Below, piece by piece: positions 26,626 to 38,700 of a stretch of 64,000 nt of DNA (the first letter of the stretch is position 1; every line of letters begins with the position of its first letter). Both the position numbers and the translations under genes were made by a program. Location of the stretch: the NCBI GenBank assembly GCA_022885665.1, contig JAGQDJ010000633.1, positions 496,001 through 560,000 on the forward strand, in the 5' to 3' direction. The stretch is from Triops longicaudatus (taxonomy: Eukaryota; Arthropoda; Branchiopoda; Notostraca; Triopsidae). The notes under the pieces are model-generated. The model did no database searches. It saw only the letters and a program-made list of their open reading frames with translations, and was not told the origin of the DNA.

Positions 26626-29600
26626 TCATGACCGTTGCACTGGTCTCCGTAGTAACAGCGCTGACTCGGCGGAAATTATGGGTAGACCATTGGTGCGGTG
26701 ATAATGAATCAAGTGGGAAACAGAAGTAAATGTCAAATCTTTTGTACGAACGACACCTTCGGGGTCCACTAGAAGAAGATGCTTAAACTGGCCACCTTGT
26801 AGGCCCGTGAGAACGTATTGACCGGGCGAGCCTTGTGATTCGCGTACTAAAAAGTCCCCCTCAGTTTGGAGACGTGCTTCTGCGTCTTTGCGAGATATAA
26901 TGCCGTGGAACCATGGTTCTTGCAACAATGCCAGGTGACACGAGTTTAAGGCCCGGTCTGAATTCCCTGCCGAAAACGGTGCAAAGGTTGACGTACTGCT
27001 GGGGTTTACAGGTGGCAACAATGGAGAGGGTAAGCCCGAGGAAAAGGGATCTGTAAAAAAAAAAAAAAAAAAAAAAAAAAACACACGCTAATTGATATGC
27101 CGCACGATTTTATACACTGTTATTAAGAGCTATGCTTACGCATGTCAAAAGGATCCTTAGGTTCTACAACGTGCCCATTAACGTAATCATGATCCTGGGC
27201 CCGATTAATGGGTGGATTAGAAACTTCGGCATTTAAGTCTATGAGATTGTCATCTAACGCTAAAAAAGAGAAAGAAAATCTGTAAAAATGCTAACAGAAG
27301 GGAAAAAAATTACCTATGCCATGTCGCGCTGCAGGACGCTGTTGTTGGCTGAGATGTACCGGTAAAGATCTCTGTTGTGGCTGAGGTACTTTGTTGGTTT
27401 GCTTTACATTCAGATTATTGTTTGACAAAGGAACAGGCGGATGATATTCTGGCAAAGGTGGGACAGGCGGCGCCAAGTCAGGAGGGACTTTCCCCGGCAG
27501 GTCATTATAATAGTCTGGATCTGATACAGGAGGAAGCTCCGGCATGGGCAAGTACCTATTCGCTACCTGTGGAGGGCCAGCCACAGAAGCCGAAGCGCCT
27601 GATCCGCTTTCTGGTGTTGTTTTCAAATATTCCCTAAAGCGCAATTCGAAAGCTTGTCCTACTGTAGTTATTACATCTTGCGCTAGTCCGCCACCGCACT
27701 CCAGTACCAAACACGTTCTGCCTTGCATGTTATCCTTGGCCACGTACGCAACGAAGTCTAAGGTATCCTGCAAAAGGATGACAATTACGATTTTTTTTCA
27801 ACCGAGGCAAGGAAGATCCTGAGCTCGCTTTAAATACTTACTAGATCACCTCCCGAGGCGAACGAAATGTTCGGCATGTCATGTGACGCTACGAGAAACC
27901 CAGTATCTAAAGCTGTAAGGCGAAGACAAGAAGATGTGATAGTCAATTGCACGTCCGTTCCAGCATGAGCCATGCGTGGACTCTCCCCCAGAATACGACT
28001 TATTCGACGTTCCACCTGTAAACGACGCTGTAGCACTTAAACCGTGAAACAGTCCTTCAATTTACTTTTCTTTTCTTGTCGGCTACTTTGAGACCAGCAG
28101 CTTCGCACACTCTGTGGATACATTCTTTTGCGACTTGTGACCGTGTATCAAAATCTAGGCTCTTCATAGATGTGTGTATTTCGAGACTCCCAATATACTA
28201 TAGGCGAGAGAAAATTAATAAATCAATGCAACAGGCGTCAGCCTTCACCGGCTACTTAGAAAAATAAATTAAAATTATTAACAAAAATAAGCATAAAATA
28301 CACAAAAAATAGGCATAATATATAACAAAACACAATAATACACAAAAAAATAAGCATAAAATAGATTTACTTTTTATAAAATAGTAATTAAACAACGTCA
28401 TACCCGAACTACGTAAGCAATACCCTCGCGCGCAATTAGCGTGTCTGGGTGGAGCCATCCCCGTGCAGGTTTATTGATGAACGACCCGCCTTGCTGGGCA
28501 GCAGTGGAGTGGTTGGACATGTCTCCGAATGTATCTGTCACATCCGTAGAAGAATCCGAGTCCGGTAACCAAGCAATAATCAACTCTCCACCTTGGCACG
28601 AATGTTTCTCCAGTACTGGGGCAGTTCTGCTACCGTAAATGACAGTATCTGGTGCTCTCGCCCCACTGCTTGCGTTAGTGCTTGTTGCAGGTAATGGACT
28701 TGACCTTGACGATGAACACGAACAGGATGAAGACACAGAAAGGGTAGACGACGGATGGGGCGGGGCCTGTGCGCTTGAAGACGGGGTAAACGACGACCTT
28801 GCTCTGCTAGCCGGCGCTATTAAAAATAGTTCATGAAAAATAGGGGAATTTGAGGAGGGTGGCGAATTACCGCCACAAGTACCTTGAGTACTGTCAAACT
28901 CGCTGGCAGGGGGCCCAAACGTTTGTGCAAAGGTCTGCCAGCGGGAAGATTTCTGTCCAAGGGCAATAGTAGGTATTTGCACGACTCGTAATGGTTGTGT
29001 TACATTACTTAACTGAAACTTGTGGTTTCTTTCCAAAGAGCGTGAACGCACTCGGGAACTGTTCGGTAAATGGGCCTGTAAAGGCGCTGAGGTTGGGCAA
29101 GGGTGCACTCGCACGTGTGAACACCGTTCTAAAGATCGAGTCCGACGCTCTAAAACATAGACGGGAGCTAAAGGTTCCAAAGCTAAACTGCCCGGGCAAG
29201 GATAATGGTTTAAAATGCTACCCGGCGCGGCTCCCGAGCCAGTTTGTAGCAAAACTCGGTTAAGATGATTTTCCGACCGCGATTTGGACGTCGAGTGCCG
29301 AACACGTTGCAAATCTTGCTCCGATCGGGACTTTTCTTGGGGTGTACCAGTGGAAGCCGCTGGAAGGGTGGATGAAGTCTTTCTTCGAAAACCTCTTACG
29401 AAGGCAAAAGGTGACGCCCGTGACGTTTGTGCAGCCGCTGCGGGAACGGTAGAATTCGGAGGACAGACGGTATTTTTGTGCGGGTGAGAAAAGGTCCTCG
29501 TATGGGTGTTCAACAAGATATGTCGCGCTTCCAAAGCTTCTTCGCGAGACGGCCTACTTGCGGGCGGCGAAGGAGGTAATGACGCTGAGGAAGTGGATTG

Positions 29601-29760
29601 CAATTGTTCTGAATGGGCGTGTGCCGAGATATGTTGTGCGTCACTGTGCGTACGACTTTCGGAAGCAGTGGAGCTGTTCTGGGAGCTTCTTCCTCGGGTT
29701 GGGGGCCACCGTCCCAGGCCGAGGGCGGCCTGCAACTTCTGCTGCAAACCCGTGTCGCTG
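26626..29760 (-). CDS. Shc: SHC-transforming adaptor protein (PTB + SH2)
   Basis: Exons on the - strand: (about 29760)-28404, 28197-28066, 28015-27842, 27767-27314, 27259-27140, 27050-26626 (stop). From the ATG at 28520 the protein is 473 aa, the size of human p52Shc. It has a PTB domain (FINKPARGWLHP, YIGSLEIHTSMKSLDF, ISFASGGD, LECGGGLAQDV), then a linker keeping both Grb2-binding sites: YYND (Tyr227/228; human 239/240) and YVNG (Tyr318; human 317). A C-terminal SH2 follows (WFHG, GDFLVRES, HLLLVDPEGVVRT, about 379-470). Shc couples phosphotyrosine receptors to Grb2-SOS-Ras at the membrane. Upstream of 28520 the same frame stays open for about 410 more codons (Ser/Pro/Arg-rich, several RSRSLER/KSRSE motifs) without any ATG. 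A longer, p66-like form would need an upstream initiating exon that I cannot place. The last acceptor follows a 27-base pure T tract (27055-27081). Confidence 0.93.
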
Positions 29761-29767
29761 CTTACTC

Positions 29768-31822
29768 AGCCGCACGTTTCGAAGCGAAGCAACTGTCACT
29801 GAAAACGACCTAGAAAATACGGAAACATTACTAGTACCAAAATGAACTTTTTTATCCAGACTTTCTTAAATTTCGTACACACAGCGAACAGATTCTTAAA
29901 TTCTTGTTACAAGGGAGACATATTACTTAACAGTATTTAATACATTATTTTAACAATATAGTAATTAACTTATGCATACATGGCAACCGATAAAGCCCCA
30001 ACAAATGTCAAACTTTCGGTGCCTGGTTGCACATCAGTCTCATTAATACAATGAACCCTTTTAAAACAAACAGACAAGTTACGGTAAACGGGTTATATTT
30101 TACGTAAACATATTGACAAAGCGTTTGATACAGTGAACTTTGGATGTACCACAATTTGTATTTTCCCAAGGCGTTCGACACAACAAGACACTAGTGTAGT
30201 TTGATGATTGGTGCGAACTAAGTTTCGGGCTGTAATTTGTTACATAATTTCACGCTTTTAAAAACATATGTACGAGTCAGCAATTTCTTTAACAAAATTT
30301 AATTACGGTGTTTTATTTTTACGTGACGAATGTTGCATGGCATACTTTCTATATACAATAAAAGATTTGGCATTTAAATCGCATTGTTTACTAAAAGGGT
30401 GGGAGAAGAAGGCGACATGAACCACTTAGTACTGCACAGGACTTTTCTCTCATATTCACAAAGTTTTTTTTTTAAGGAAAAAGTCGCTCTGCGATATTCC
30501 AGTCTTTTCGAGACAGGGCAGATCGTTTGGCACGAACGCTGCAAATTTCGAATGTTATTACCTACTTTGTAAGGCTACAAGGTTAAGGTCACTTGCATAT
30601 AAAAAAGCAACGTAAACCACTTGCGTTCGGTAACTCGAGAAATGAAACTATCGACTTGTCAGTTGCTTACACTTGTTAGAAGACTGCATGTGCTATTCCG
30701 AACAGGAAAAAGGAAACGGAAAGTAAAAGGCTGCACATAACAAACAAATAGTTTCAGGTCACACCCTATTTTTTTGTTTTGCGCCCTAGACCTGCGTTGA
30801 CTACTTCAAGACTGGAATGGAAACGTATGACCTAATCGATAACGATATAAAAGGATTCGTACTTTATACGGCTGCAAATGAATCAGTAATATTATCTGCA
30901 AATGGCACTTTTCACCAAGTAAACACTGGTCTGGCTAGCGTCCGGACAACCATGCGTGATAGCCATCAAAAGCCCCATGACGTCAAATATAGCAATATCT
31001 CAAAACGAAGCATCCGAACGGCGAACGACTAAGATTCTCATGAGTCTTACAATACAGTACTGGTGAAGTACTCGGTCATCGACAAATGCAAAATTATCAT
31101 GGGGTCAGTGCTGCAGGAATATGACGAAAGGTAAGGAAATTGCTATGGGAATTCTATTAACGATACCTCTGTTACTTCTGAATAAGATAAAATTCCACTG
31201 GGAGTAATTCCGTTTCAATGTTTCGTTACAGAGATCACGAGTCTAAATTTCTGCGAAACTTCGTATTTCTTCCACACGAATTAACACCCGTTACTATGTT
31301 GCCAGCTATAATGATCTTTTTATGTAAAACTCATTTCAAGTTACTCGAAAAGATTTCTGGTACTTCTTCCGTATGGTGCTTAATTGTAAAACACTTGAAT
31401 TAAAAAAAATGAAAGACTTTTAAGTAGCGTGCATTGCAATAAAGGTTGAGGTGAGCGAGCAAAAAAGTAAAGGCTCCCCATACAATATTACAATATTACA
31501 AATATTACATATGGTTTAGTGATATTGCAATGGCAAATCACGAAAATAAGGAGGACATTACTGAAAAACTTCTCCATTGACAATGATGTCGGTCATCTCG
31601 GTTAAAAAGGGCTTGGATACATTCGAATGGCTGGCTGTCTTTTAAATTGACTTGCTTTCGATTGCTGCTAATATGGGTATTTTTATGATTCAAGCGTTGA
31701 AACTATTAATTTTCGCACAATGGAAAAAATTTTCATGTATATAACGTGCGTACAGGGAATCTCGGCTTTATGTACTTTTCAGCACTTTTTCAGCAGATCA
31801 CAAATAATAATTATTGGCTATC
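29768..31822. other. Intergenic region between Shc and importin-11
   Basis: I see no gene here. It should hold the Shc promoter and any 5' exon, plus the importin-11 3' UTR. The small open stretch at 30817-31032 begins with ATG but has no recognisable motif and no support. Confidence 0.5.
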
Positions 31823-34800
31823 CTAGTTATTGGCTGCTGGAGCAGCTCCCTCAATAAAAGATTTGAGCATGGCCATGGTTTCAACATCAACAGTTGCCAG
31901 TAAGGCGTTGAACTGAGCTGGTCCAAATTGTTTTTCCACGGACATAATCTAGCACAGTAGTTACAGTTAAAATGAATTCAAAATTACTGATGGCAACGTC
32001 AATCGTACTTGAGAGCGATAGTATTGAGGTAAGGAGATAACACGAACAGGATCTTTTCGCACGGACGTAGCTGATTGGCGTTTACTATGCTCGCTCTGCG
32101 GTTCGCTATCATTTTCTTCGTCTCCTTCACCGCAAAGAGCAGTTAAACGGCTAGCGAAAAGGTTAAATTCACATTTTGATAAGAAAGCACCTTGCTTTTT
32201 AACGATACTGAGTCTTTTCTAAAAAACACTTACTCCCCATCAGGTTCTCCTTCGTCTAAGGGTTGTAAGTCGTTCACCACCTCACAAATCCGTAAGAAAA
32301 GTCCGCAAACTCTATCCAGAACAACCCTGAAAAAAAGGTAAGTAAACATCAAAAGGCATGTATACTTTTGTCAAGTTTGGGATAGAATAACAAGACTTAC
32401 GGCGACTGAGATGTAAGTAATGACGCGAAAGCCAACGCTAACAATTTCTTCCTTTCCATTGAAGACACTAAAGTCATCTTGTCCACCCAGACTTCCAGCA
32501 ATTTATCAAGTACTTGGTCAGGGGGTAAACCATAATTTTGGGAACATTCAGCTAGACTCTACTTTAAAATGTTAAATTACTTTTCCTTCTTTCATATCCG
32601 TAATTTACTTGGAAGAATGCTTCCTGAGAAGCTAGAATCATGCGAGAAAGGTAACATAACCATGCGCCAAGAACAAGCGGTCCGTCTTCACCCTCGCAAG
32701 TAGCTCTTGATATAAAAATTAACAAAACAAAATATAAGAGAGACCACTTAGACGGAGAGTAAACCTTACTTAATTGCACACAACATAAAAGGTCGACACA
32801 AGGCTACAGCTTCGGTCGGTTTGCAACAAATTAACAAATCATTTAAGAGGTTTGCAACTTTAATGCAACCTTCCGCTCGCATATCTGGAATCATCTCAAG
32901 TAGAGTACTCAGAATTGGGGCTGCGAAAGACTAGAAAAATACGTTCATTTATTTTCTTTATTTACTTTACACACAAAAGGAGATACTATATCATACAGGC
33001 TATAAATGTAATGAAATTCTATACTTACAGCAGCAAATTCGGTGGGGCATAAATAAACGTATGCTTTGACAATATTCATGCATACGGGAAACGTTTCTCC
33101 ACCAGAATCTACGCGATCAAATTCGGGCATTAGTTTACTTGTGCTCAAAGTAGGAAAACTACAAAATGACGCTACCCAATAGTTTTGGCATGGTTTCCAG
33201 CAGCTGCAAAATGGTAGGTGTACAAAACGTGATACTTTCCACTAAGGCTTGCCACAACTCCAAGGCGTCGTCACAAAAATATATCTGCAGCTTTTCTTCG
33301 GGGTCAGCAATACTATAATGTATCACGGGAACGACAAAATCTAGCAATTTTGGAATTGTAGGTCCAGCGCCCTACAAAACCGTCTAAAATCTTTTCGTTC
33401 TCTCTTCGTATTATTAGCACTTACCCTAACGACGTAAGTCAATGTGGTGATTATGGCACATCGCAAAAGATTATGATCCGCTGAAGCATCCCATAAAGCC
33501 GGTAATAGTTGAATTAAAGTGTTCATAAACGGTTGCACTTCAGCTCCAATTAATTCGATCAAGAACGATAAAACGTGTAACACTTTCATCTGAGAGGCTG
33601 AGAATCAAAAGCTTTCTACAACAAAACTTAAACTCGGATCTTACTTTGGTTTCGCACTCGTTCGCTTCCTTTAAGAGAGTGTAGAGGGAAGCAAAACTGC
33701 GCTCGAGGTATGGTAAAAATGGCTCCACATAAAACTCAAAGTTATCAATAGCGCTCCGGAAGGCTTCGACTGCCGATAAGCGTACCACAAAATCTTCACT
33801 GGGATCCAATCCACTTAAAATCGCTTCGTAAAGTACTGGTCGCAACGACGCTGACAGTTTGACACCTGACCACTGGCCAATCAAGTTCATTATTCTTCGA
33901 CGTAAGATTCGATAATTGTTCTCTTTCACAGCCAGCTCATGGACCAAAACGTTCGTAAGCCATTGATCAAAGTCGACTTCTTCATACAGGTCAAAAGCTG
34001 CTAAGCCAACAGCATTATAGAGGGCATCTTTGAGAAGAATCGCATTCAGATCATTAGGCGGGGTCGGGTACATGTTTTCCTGCAAGATCTTCATCAAAAA
34101 AGGAGCAAGAACGCTCTGATACTCATGGAACAAGCACAAGAATAAGGCTTCTGTACAAGGTCTTAGGTTGTACTTCCAAGACTCTCCGCTTTCTTCGCCA
34201 GCAAAAGTTTCGGGGTCAGCATCCCATAATGCTAAGTCTTGCGAAGTCAACAAAAAGTACTGAGTCACCAGTTTGGAGCAAATCTGAGTCAGATTCTCCG
34301 AGGTAAAAAATTCTGTTTTGGTTCGATAGGCTTCCAAAGTAGCTGGCTCCTTTGTTTCTATTACAGCATAGTAATCATTATTTTTTCGACTTTGTTGTTA
34401 AAAGGTAAAGGACTAATAATACCTTCGACAATCTTTGCAGGCTTATACTCCACGCAGGTGAGAATACCTTTTACCAGATTCAGACACTGGATAACAAGTG
34501 TCTCAAATAATGGCGAGGAAGTGCTGGTCGCAAACACATGACGGGCAACGAATTCCAAACTTGTCTTTAAAAAAAGAACGTATGAGAAAGGATGCACTTC
34601 CAACACATCCCTCAGCACTTTAACATGCATCACTATGTATTTCTTCAGGTTTTCGGTGATTGTTTCGTTACCAGACACCACAGTCCCTGGAAAATCGAAA
34701 TAGATTAGCATTGCAAATTAGACAAATCAAACGAGATGTATTTTATAAAATTGAAAAATTAAAATTAAAATTGACAGGACAAAAGTTGGTATGTTATATT

Positions 34801-35793
34801 GTAGTTCTTTTATACACGCATGGACGAATGCTAAGGTAATTGAATCCGGGAACTTATTGAGCGAAAAAAAAACTTACAGGTATTGACGAGTACTTCAAGG
34901 CTATCGAAAACCAACTGAAGGAACTGCATAGCCGCAGGGACTTGATGGGGTGCCTTGAAGCCTTGGGTAATAAGTTTTCGCAAGACTTTTAAGGATAGAA
35001 TGCCTTTTGTAAGGTTGTCTGGAAGACTCGGATTCTGCTGCTGAATCTGCAAAATTCAGTCTTGAGCAACGAATTATAATAAAAAATGTGTCAAAAATAC
35101 ATTGCCGATGATTTCTTGACTTATCCGAGCCCAGACCTCAAGGAGGAAAGGAAAAACTTGTGTAGTAAGCTCTTGAAATGTATGTCTATCGCCGGCTAAT
35201 CGTTTAGAAGCCAATGCTTTGATGACGTGATGAAAGTAAAGTAAAGACCGTTCTTGGATTAAGCTTTCTGGATTTTGTAGTAACTGAAGTAAGCATGGAA
35301 CCAAATGTGGCCATTCCTTCGGCCAGTCGAAACGAGCAATCTTTGAAATGATAACAGCTATCTGAACGGCAATGGCTTGAACAGGTTCGCGGACATTACG
35401 CACGAGATTTTCGCGCATGGCGACCTTGTCTTCGTCGCTAATGATATGATGATTACTTGCACTAGAAAAAAATACAATTAACCAAAAATGAACGAAAATG
35501 ACAACATACCTAGTCGCAGCTTTTCGCCAGTGTTTCTCTATTCCATTTTTCACGTAAACACAAGCCAGCCAACGGAGATTAACATCCAAGTCATAATTGA
35601 AGACAATATCCTGTGTAAAGCTCTTTTTAATTAGTACTTAAGGCTCAAACGAAATTACCAGCAAGACACTGTAGAATTTTGCTGTTGTCTCCCATTCTTT
35701 AAGTTGGTTTTCAGCGGGTTTGAGAATAAGGGGGTTTTGGTTCGTAGCGGCCAATAATGTTTGGACCAGATTTTCATAGGACACCGACGCCAT
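31823..35793 (-). CDS. Ipo11: Importin-11 (karyopherin beta family nuclear import receptor)
   Basis: Fifteen exons: 35793-35659, 35610-35510, 35461-35101, 35046-34878, 34686-34423, 34357-33645, 33589-33425, 33371-33176, 33108-33029, 32930-32770, 32705-32609, 32558-32401, 32326-32234, 32150-32009, 31948-31823. They join to 986 aa; human IPO11 is 975. Importin-11 is a HEAT-repeat transport receptor that carries cargo such as UBE2E-type ubiquitin-conjugating enzymes and PTEN into the nucleus under Ran-GTP control. Diagnostic blocks in order: LKPAENQLKEWET (N-terminal importin-beta region), LASKRLAGDR, SLKVLRKL, SWKYNLRPCTEALF, LLKDALYNAVGLAAFDLYE, VDFDQWL, MKVLHVLSFLIELI, VWVDKM, KDPVRVISLPQYY. 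The ATG at 35793 gives an N-terminus aligned with the human one; an ATG further upstream in the same frame (35871) would add 26 residues. One intron (35509-35462) is only 48 bases, stop-free and in frame. Confidence 0.96.
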
Positions 35794-38700
35794 TGCCAGG
35801 ATCAAGCTAATTTGCTCCGTACTGTAGATGCATGAAAATAGGCGCGTTTCAGGATCAAACTCAGCATGCAACCTGAATTCGGGTTACAATGCGTAGATCA
35901 GAATGTCACGGTGCCAAAATGTTTACATCCGTCAACGAGCTCGTGTTGTCACGGTCGCCGGTGGTTCGCTTCACATCCTTGCAGTTCGTTACTCCTCAGT
36001 TAGCCACGCGACAATTCGTATAATTCGCTCCAATCTTGCTTCAGCCCTCTCGTTGAATTCCTTATTTAAATTTTATCAATTTTGAATGTATCAATTAATT
36101 TTATGTAAAACTTAATTCGCTCCTGTAATTCGTGTACTTGTACACTGAATAGTTTAGTCTACCTGCGTTTTTCAAAACGAACGCGACGAATTTCTGACGT
36201 GTTTCCGAATAACACGTTTTTAGTCGTTTTCCTTCTAGTCTAGCTCAAATGACATCCGTAAAGATTAATCTACTAAGCTCTTTCAAATTTCGCTGAGTTG
36301 GAGAAAAATTTGCTCAACGGTCAGCCTGTAACTTTGTTAATGTGATTTCACACTGTGAGAGGCATTCGGAGCCGTGTCTATTGACCAGTATTTTTCATAG
36401 ACACCCGGTGTCGTTTTTTTTTTTTTTTTTTTTTTGCTAGCCTTCTTCTTACGTATTTTAGGAATCTAAAATACAGAGAGTCATTGCTCTTGTCTAGTCT
36501 CTCAGGTGGGAGATAAATTAACTACATTTTCACATTAGCCCATTTTTGCACGACTTGAGGACACTAAAGTCATCTTGTCCACCCAGACTTCTTCAAAGAC
36601 CAATTCCTTAGAAGTCCATGGGGAAACTCGAGATATATAGGAACTTGCGATGGCTTTTGAAGCTGTCTTTATGAAGATTACGTAAGTTAAAATAACCAGA
36701 TTTCAACAGTCTGAGATCGATACCATTTTATTGTAAAATATAGAAGCCCGTATTACACCTCTTTCTTTTACTTTTCTGCCCTCGACAAACCAACTGGACT
36801 GCATCTTGCGTAGGACGTCTTATTTATCTGTTGGTGAAGTATGCTTTCTGATTACGTTGACTACCGAGTAAGACACTAATGATACGTTATTAATTAAAAC
36901 CATCTGACTTTTGGACATCTGTGACACGATGAAATCTCGAGCGTGGGTATGTTGGACCAAACTTGGATACGGTAACCTTTCCTTGTGGGGGGAGGTGCAA
37001 CCCAGAATGCCCGACATATAGTTGTGCGGTTAACGTTTTTTTCTTACATTGTATGCGTGGACTTCCTCATAAGAGGTTTTGGGTAATGAAGTACAAAAAC
37101 AAACGGGACATTTTGCGTAGGAAAATAAGTCAGCGGTATTCGTCGTGCTAAAAAGGGGTCAGTGCGCGTGGTATAAACATGTGCCATACATTTGGAAAAA
37201 GATAATTGTCAATTAACAATCGGAAGCTAGTCATTAAGATAAAAAGACATGACTCCTCATTAACTGGATCTTCTAATAAAAAAAAGATCGCCTTTGAAAA
37301 GAGATAAGAGGAGAAAAAATATCCAGGGCTATAAAGTAAGTTAATATTTGCTCAACATCCCGTAATTGCGTGAAAGAAGCAAAAACGAAGAAACTGAGGT
37401 GATACTCCCGTAAGACGAGAAACATGTGCATTGTGCAGGGAGTCAAAGATTTTTTCGACACGGGAACACAATCAATAAAGGGTAAGTGCGCAAGATCAAA
37501 CCCCTACCATTGCTTCAGCGGAGTCTTGCTTCCTTGACACATCTCAGGTCTCCCTCCACCGTTAGCCCAGGCTTAATGTTTCCCACACTTGAATAACGTG
37601 TAGTAGTGAAAAAGACATTCACTGTGTTCTAGCCTCGATTTCCTATTGCAAAAGCGAATGCAAAACTTTTAAGAGTGTTAAAACGCGATCAGTCTTTTTC
37701 TTCGAAGCATCGCAATAAAAGTTTATTGTTCCGCTCTTATTGTCATGATACACTTGATACGTGAAATCTCTCAGCAATAAGAGGTGTAACCGTAGCTTCT
37801 GGATATGGCTCTCACCAATGAGTTCGAAGTCGTAATTAACGCATCGCACTAACCAGTGTGTAATCATACGGAAGTTGAGAAATCTGTTCCAACCGGACAC
37901 GATAACTGGAAAATTTCGTGCTTTGTTTGGTGGATTGTGGGGGCGTGTGGAAAGAACGCAAGCAACTCTCACTGTCGTTGGCCTCCTAAATTCGAAAGGT
38001 CTTTCTTGCATAGCATCCGCTGCTTTTGGCCTCCAGGAACACCTGCAGTATTCGGTCTTGCTTGGTTCCAGGTTTGGACACCCTCAAGCATTAGTCAGTA
38101 ACTATCGCGCCGTGTCCTTGAACAGCTGTGTTGGGTTTGCGTTGAATTAAGGGTGTTACTGGGATTAACAATATCGTGTCTAAAATTCGAACAAATACAT
38201 ATAAAGAAATACGTGATCAACTTAGTGCGACCGTATTTCACAAACGCGTAGTGAACATCCAGACTGAAAAGGATAAGTGCTTGTGGAATAAGGTAAGTTA
38301 CGTATACTTGCCCTCCTTTGTCAAACACCGTAGTATATTAAGACAGGACAGTATAATGACGACACACTAAGGAAATCATTTGAAAAAAAATAAGCAATCG
38401 CCAAATAAATTGGTGGAGTTGGAATAATACGTCTCTACGCAGACAATTGGGTGTCAGTAACAAGCTATGCAGGGTTATTCTAGCAGGAAATTTCCAGGGT
38501 ATTGCGTTCAGTTGCAATGTCAAAAGTGAATAGTGCAGTAAAAGCATTAAGGATTAATTTTCGCGTACTTCATTAACTGAATGTCATGGCTTTGTTTGGG
38601 TGAATAAAGCTCTTCCTGTGTCTGGCAGAGTGGCCTTCAATTACACACTTTGTGACATACCACTCTTACACTATGTAAGATACATTTAGTGCTTCTGGCT

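Noticed and set aside
29558..29845. Plus-strand open frames opposite the Shc N-terminal extension
   Set aside because: They mirror the GC-rich Ser/Pro coding strand; no motif is recognised, and the antisense frame joins the Shc PTB domain.
33109..33175. Apparent frameshift in importin-11 between MPKLLG and STSKLMPEF
   Set aside because: Using the acceptor ending at 33109 gives a normal GT-AG intron, keeps frame, and yields exactly the human spacing (MPKLLDSGGETF).
37643..38011. 122-codon ATG-initiated frame on the - strand
   Set aside because: No recognisable domain, no splice context, and overlapping open frames of similar length on the other strand; this is expected by chance in 6 kb of non-coding DNA.
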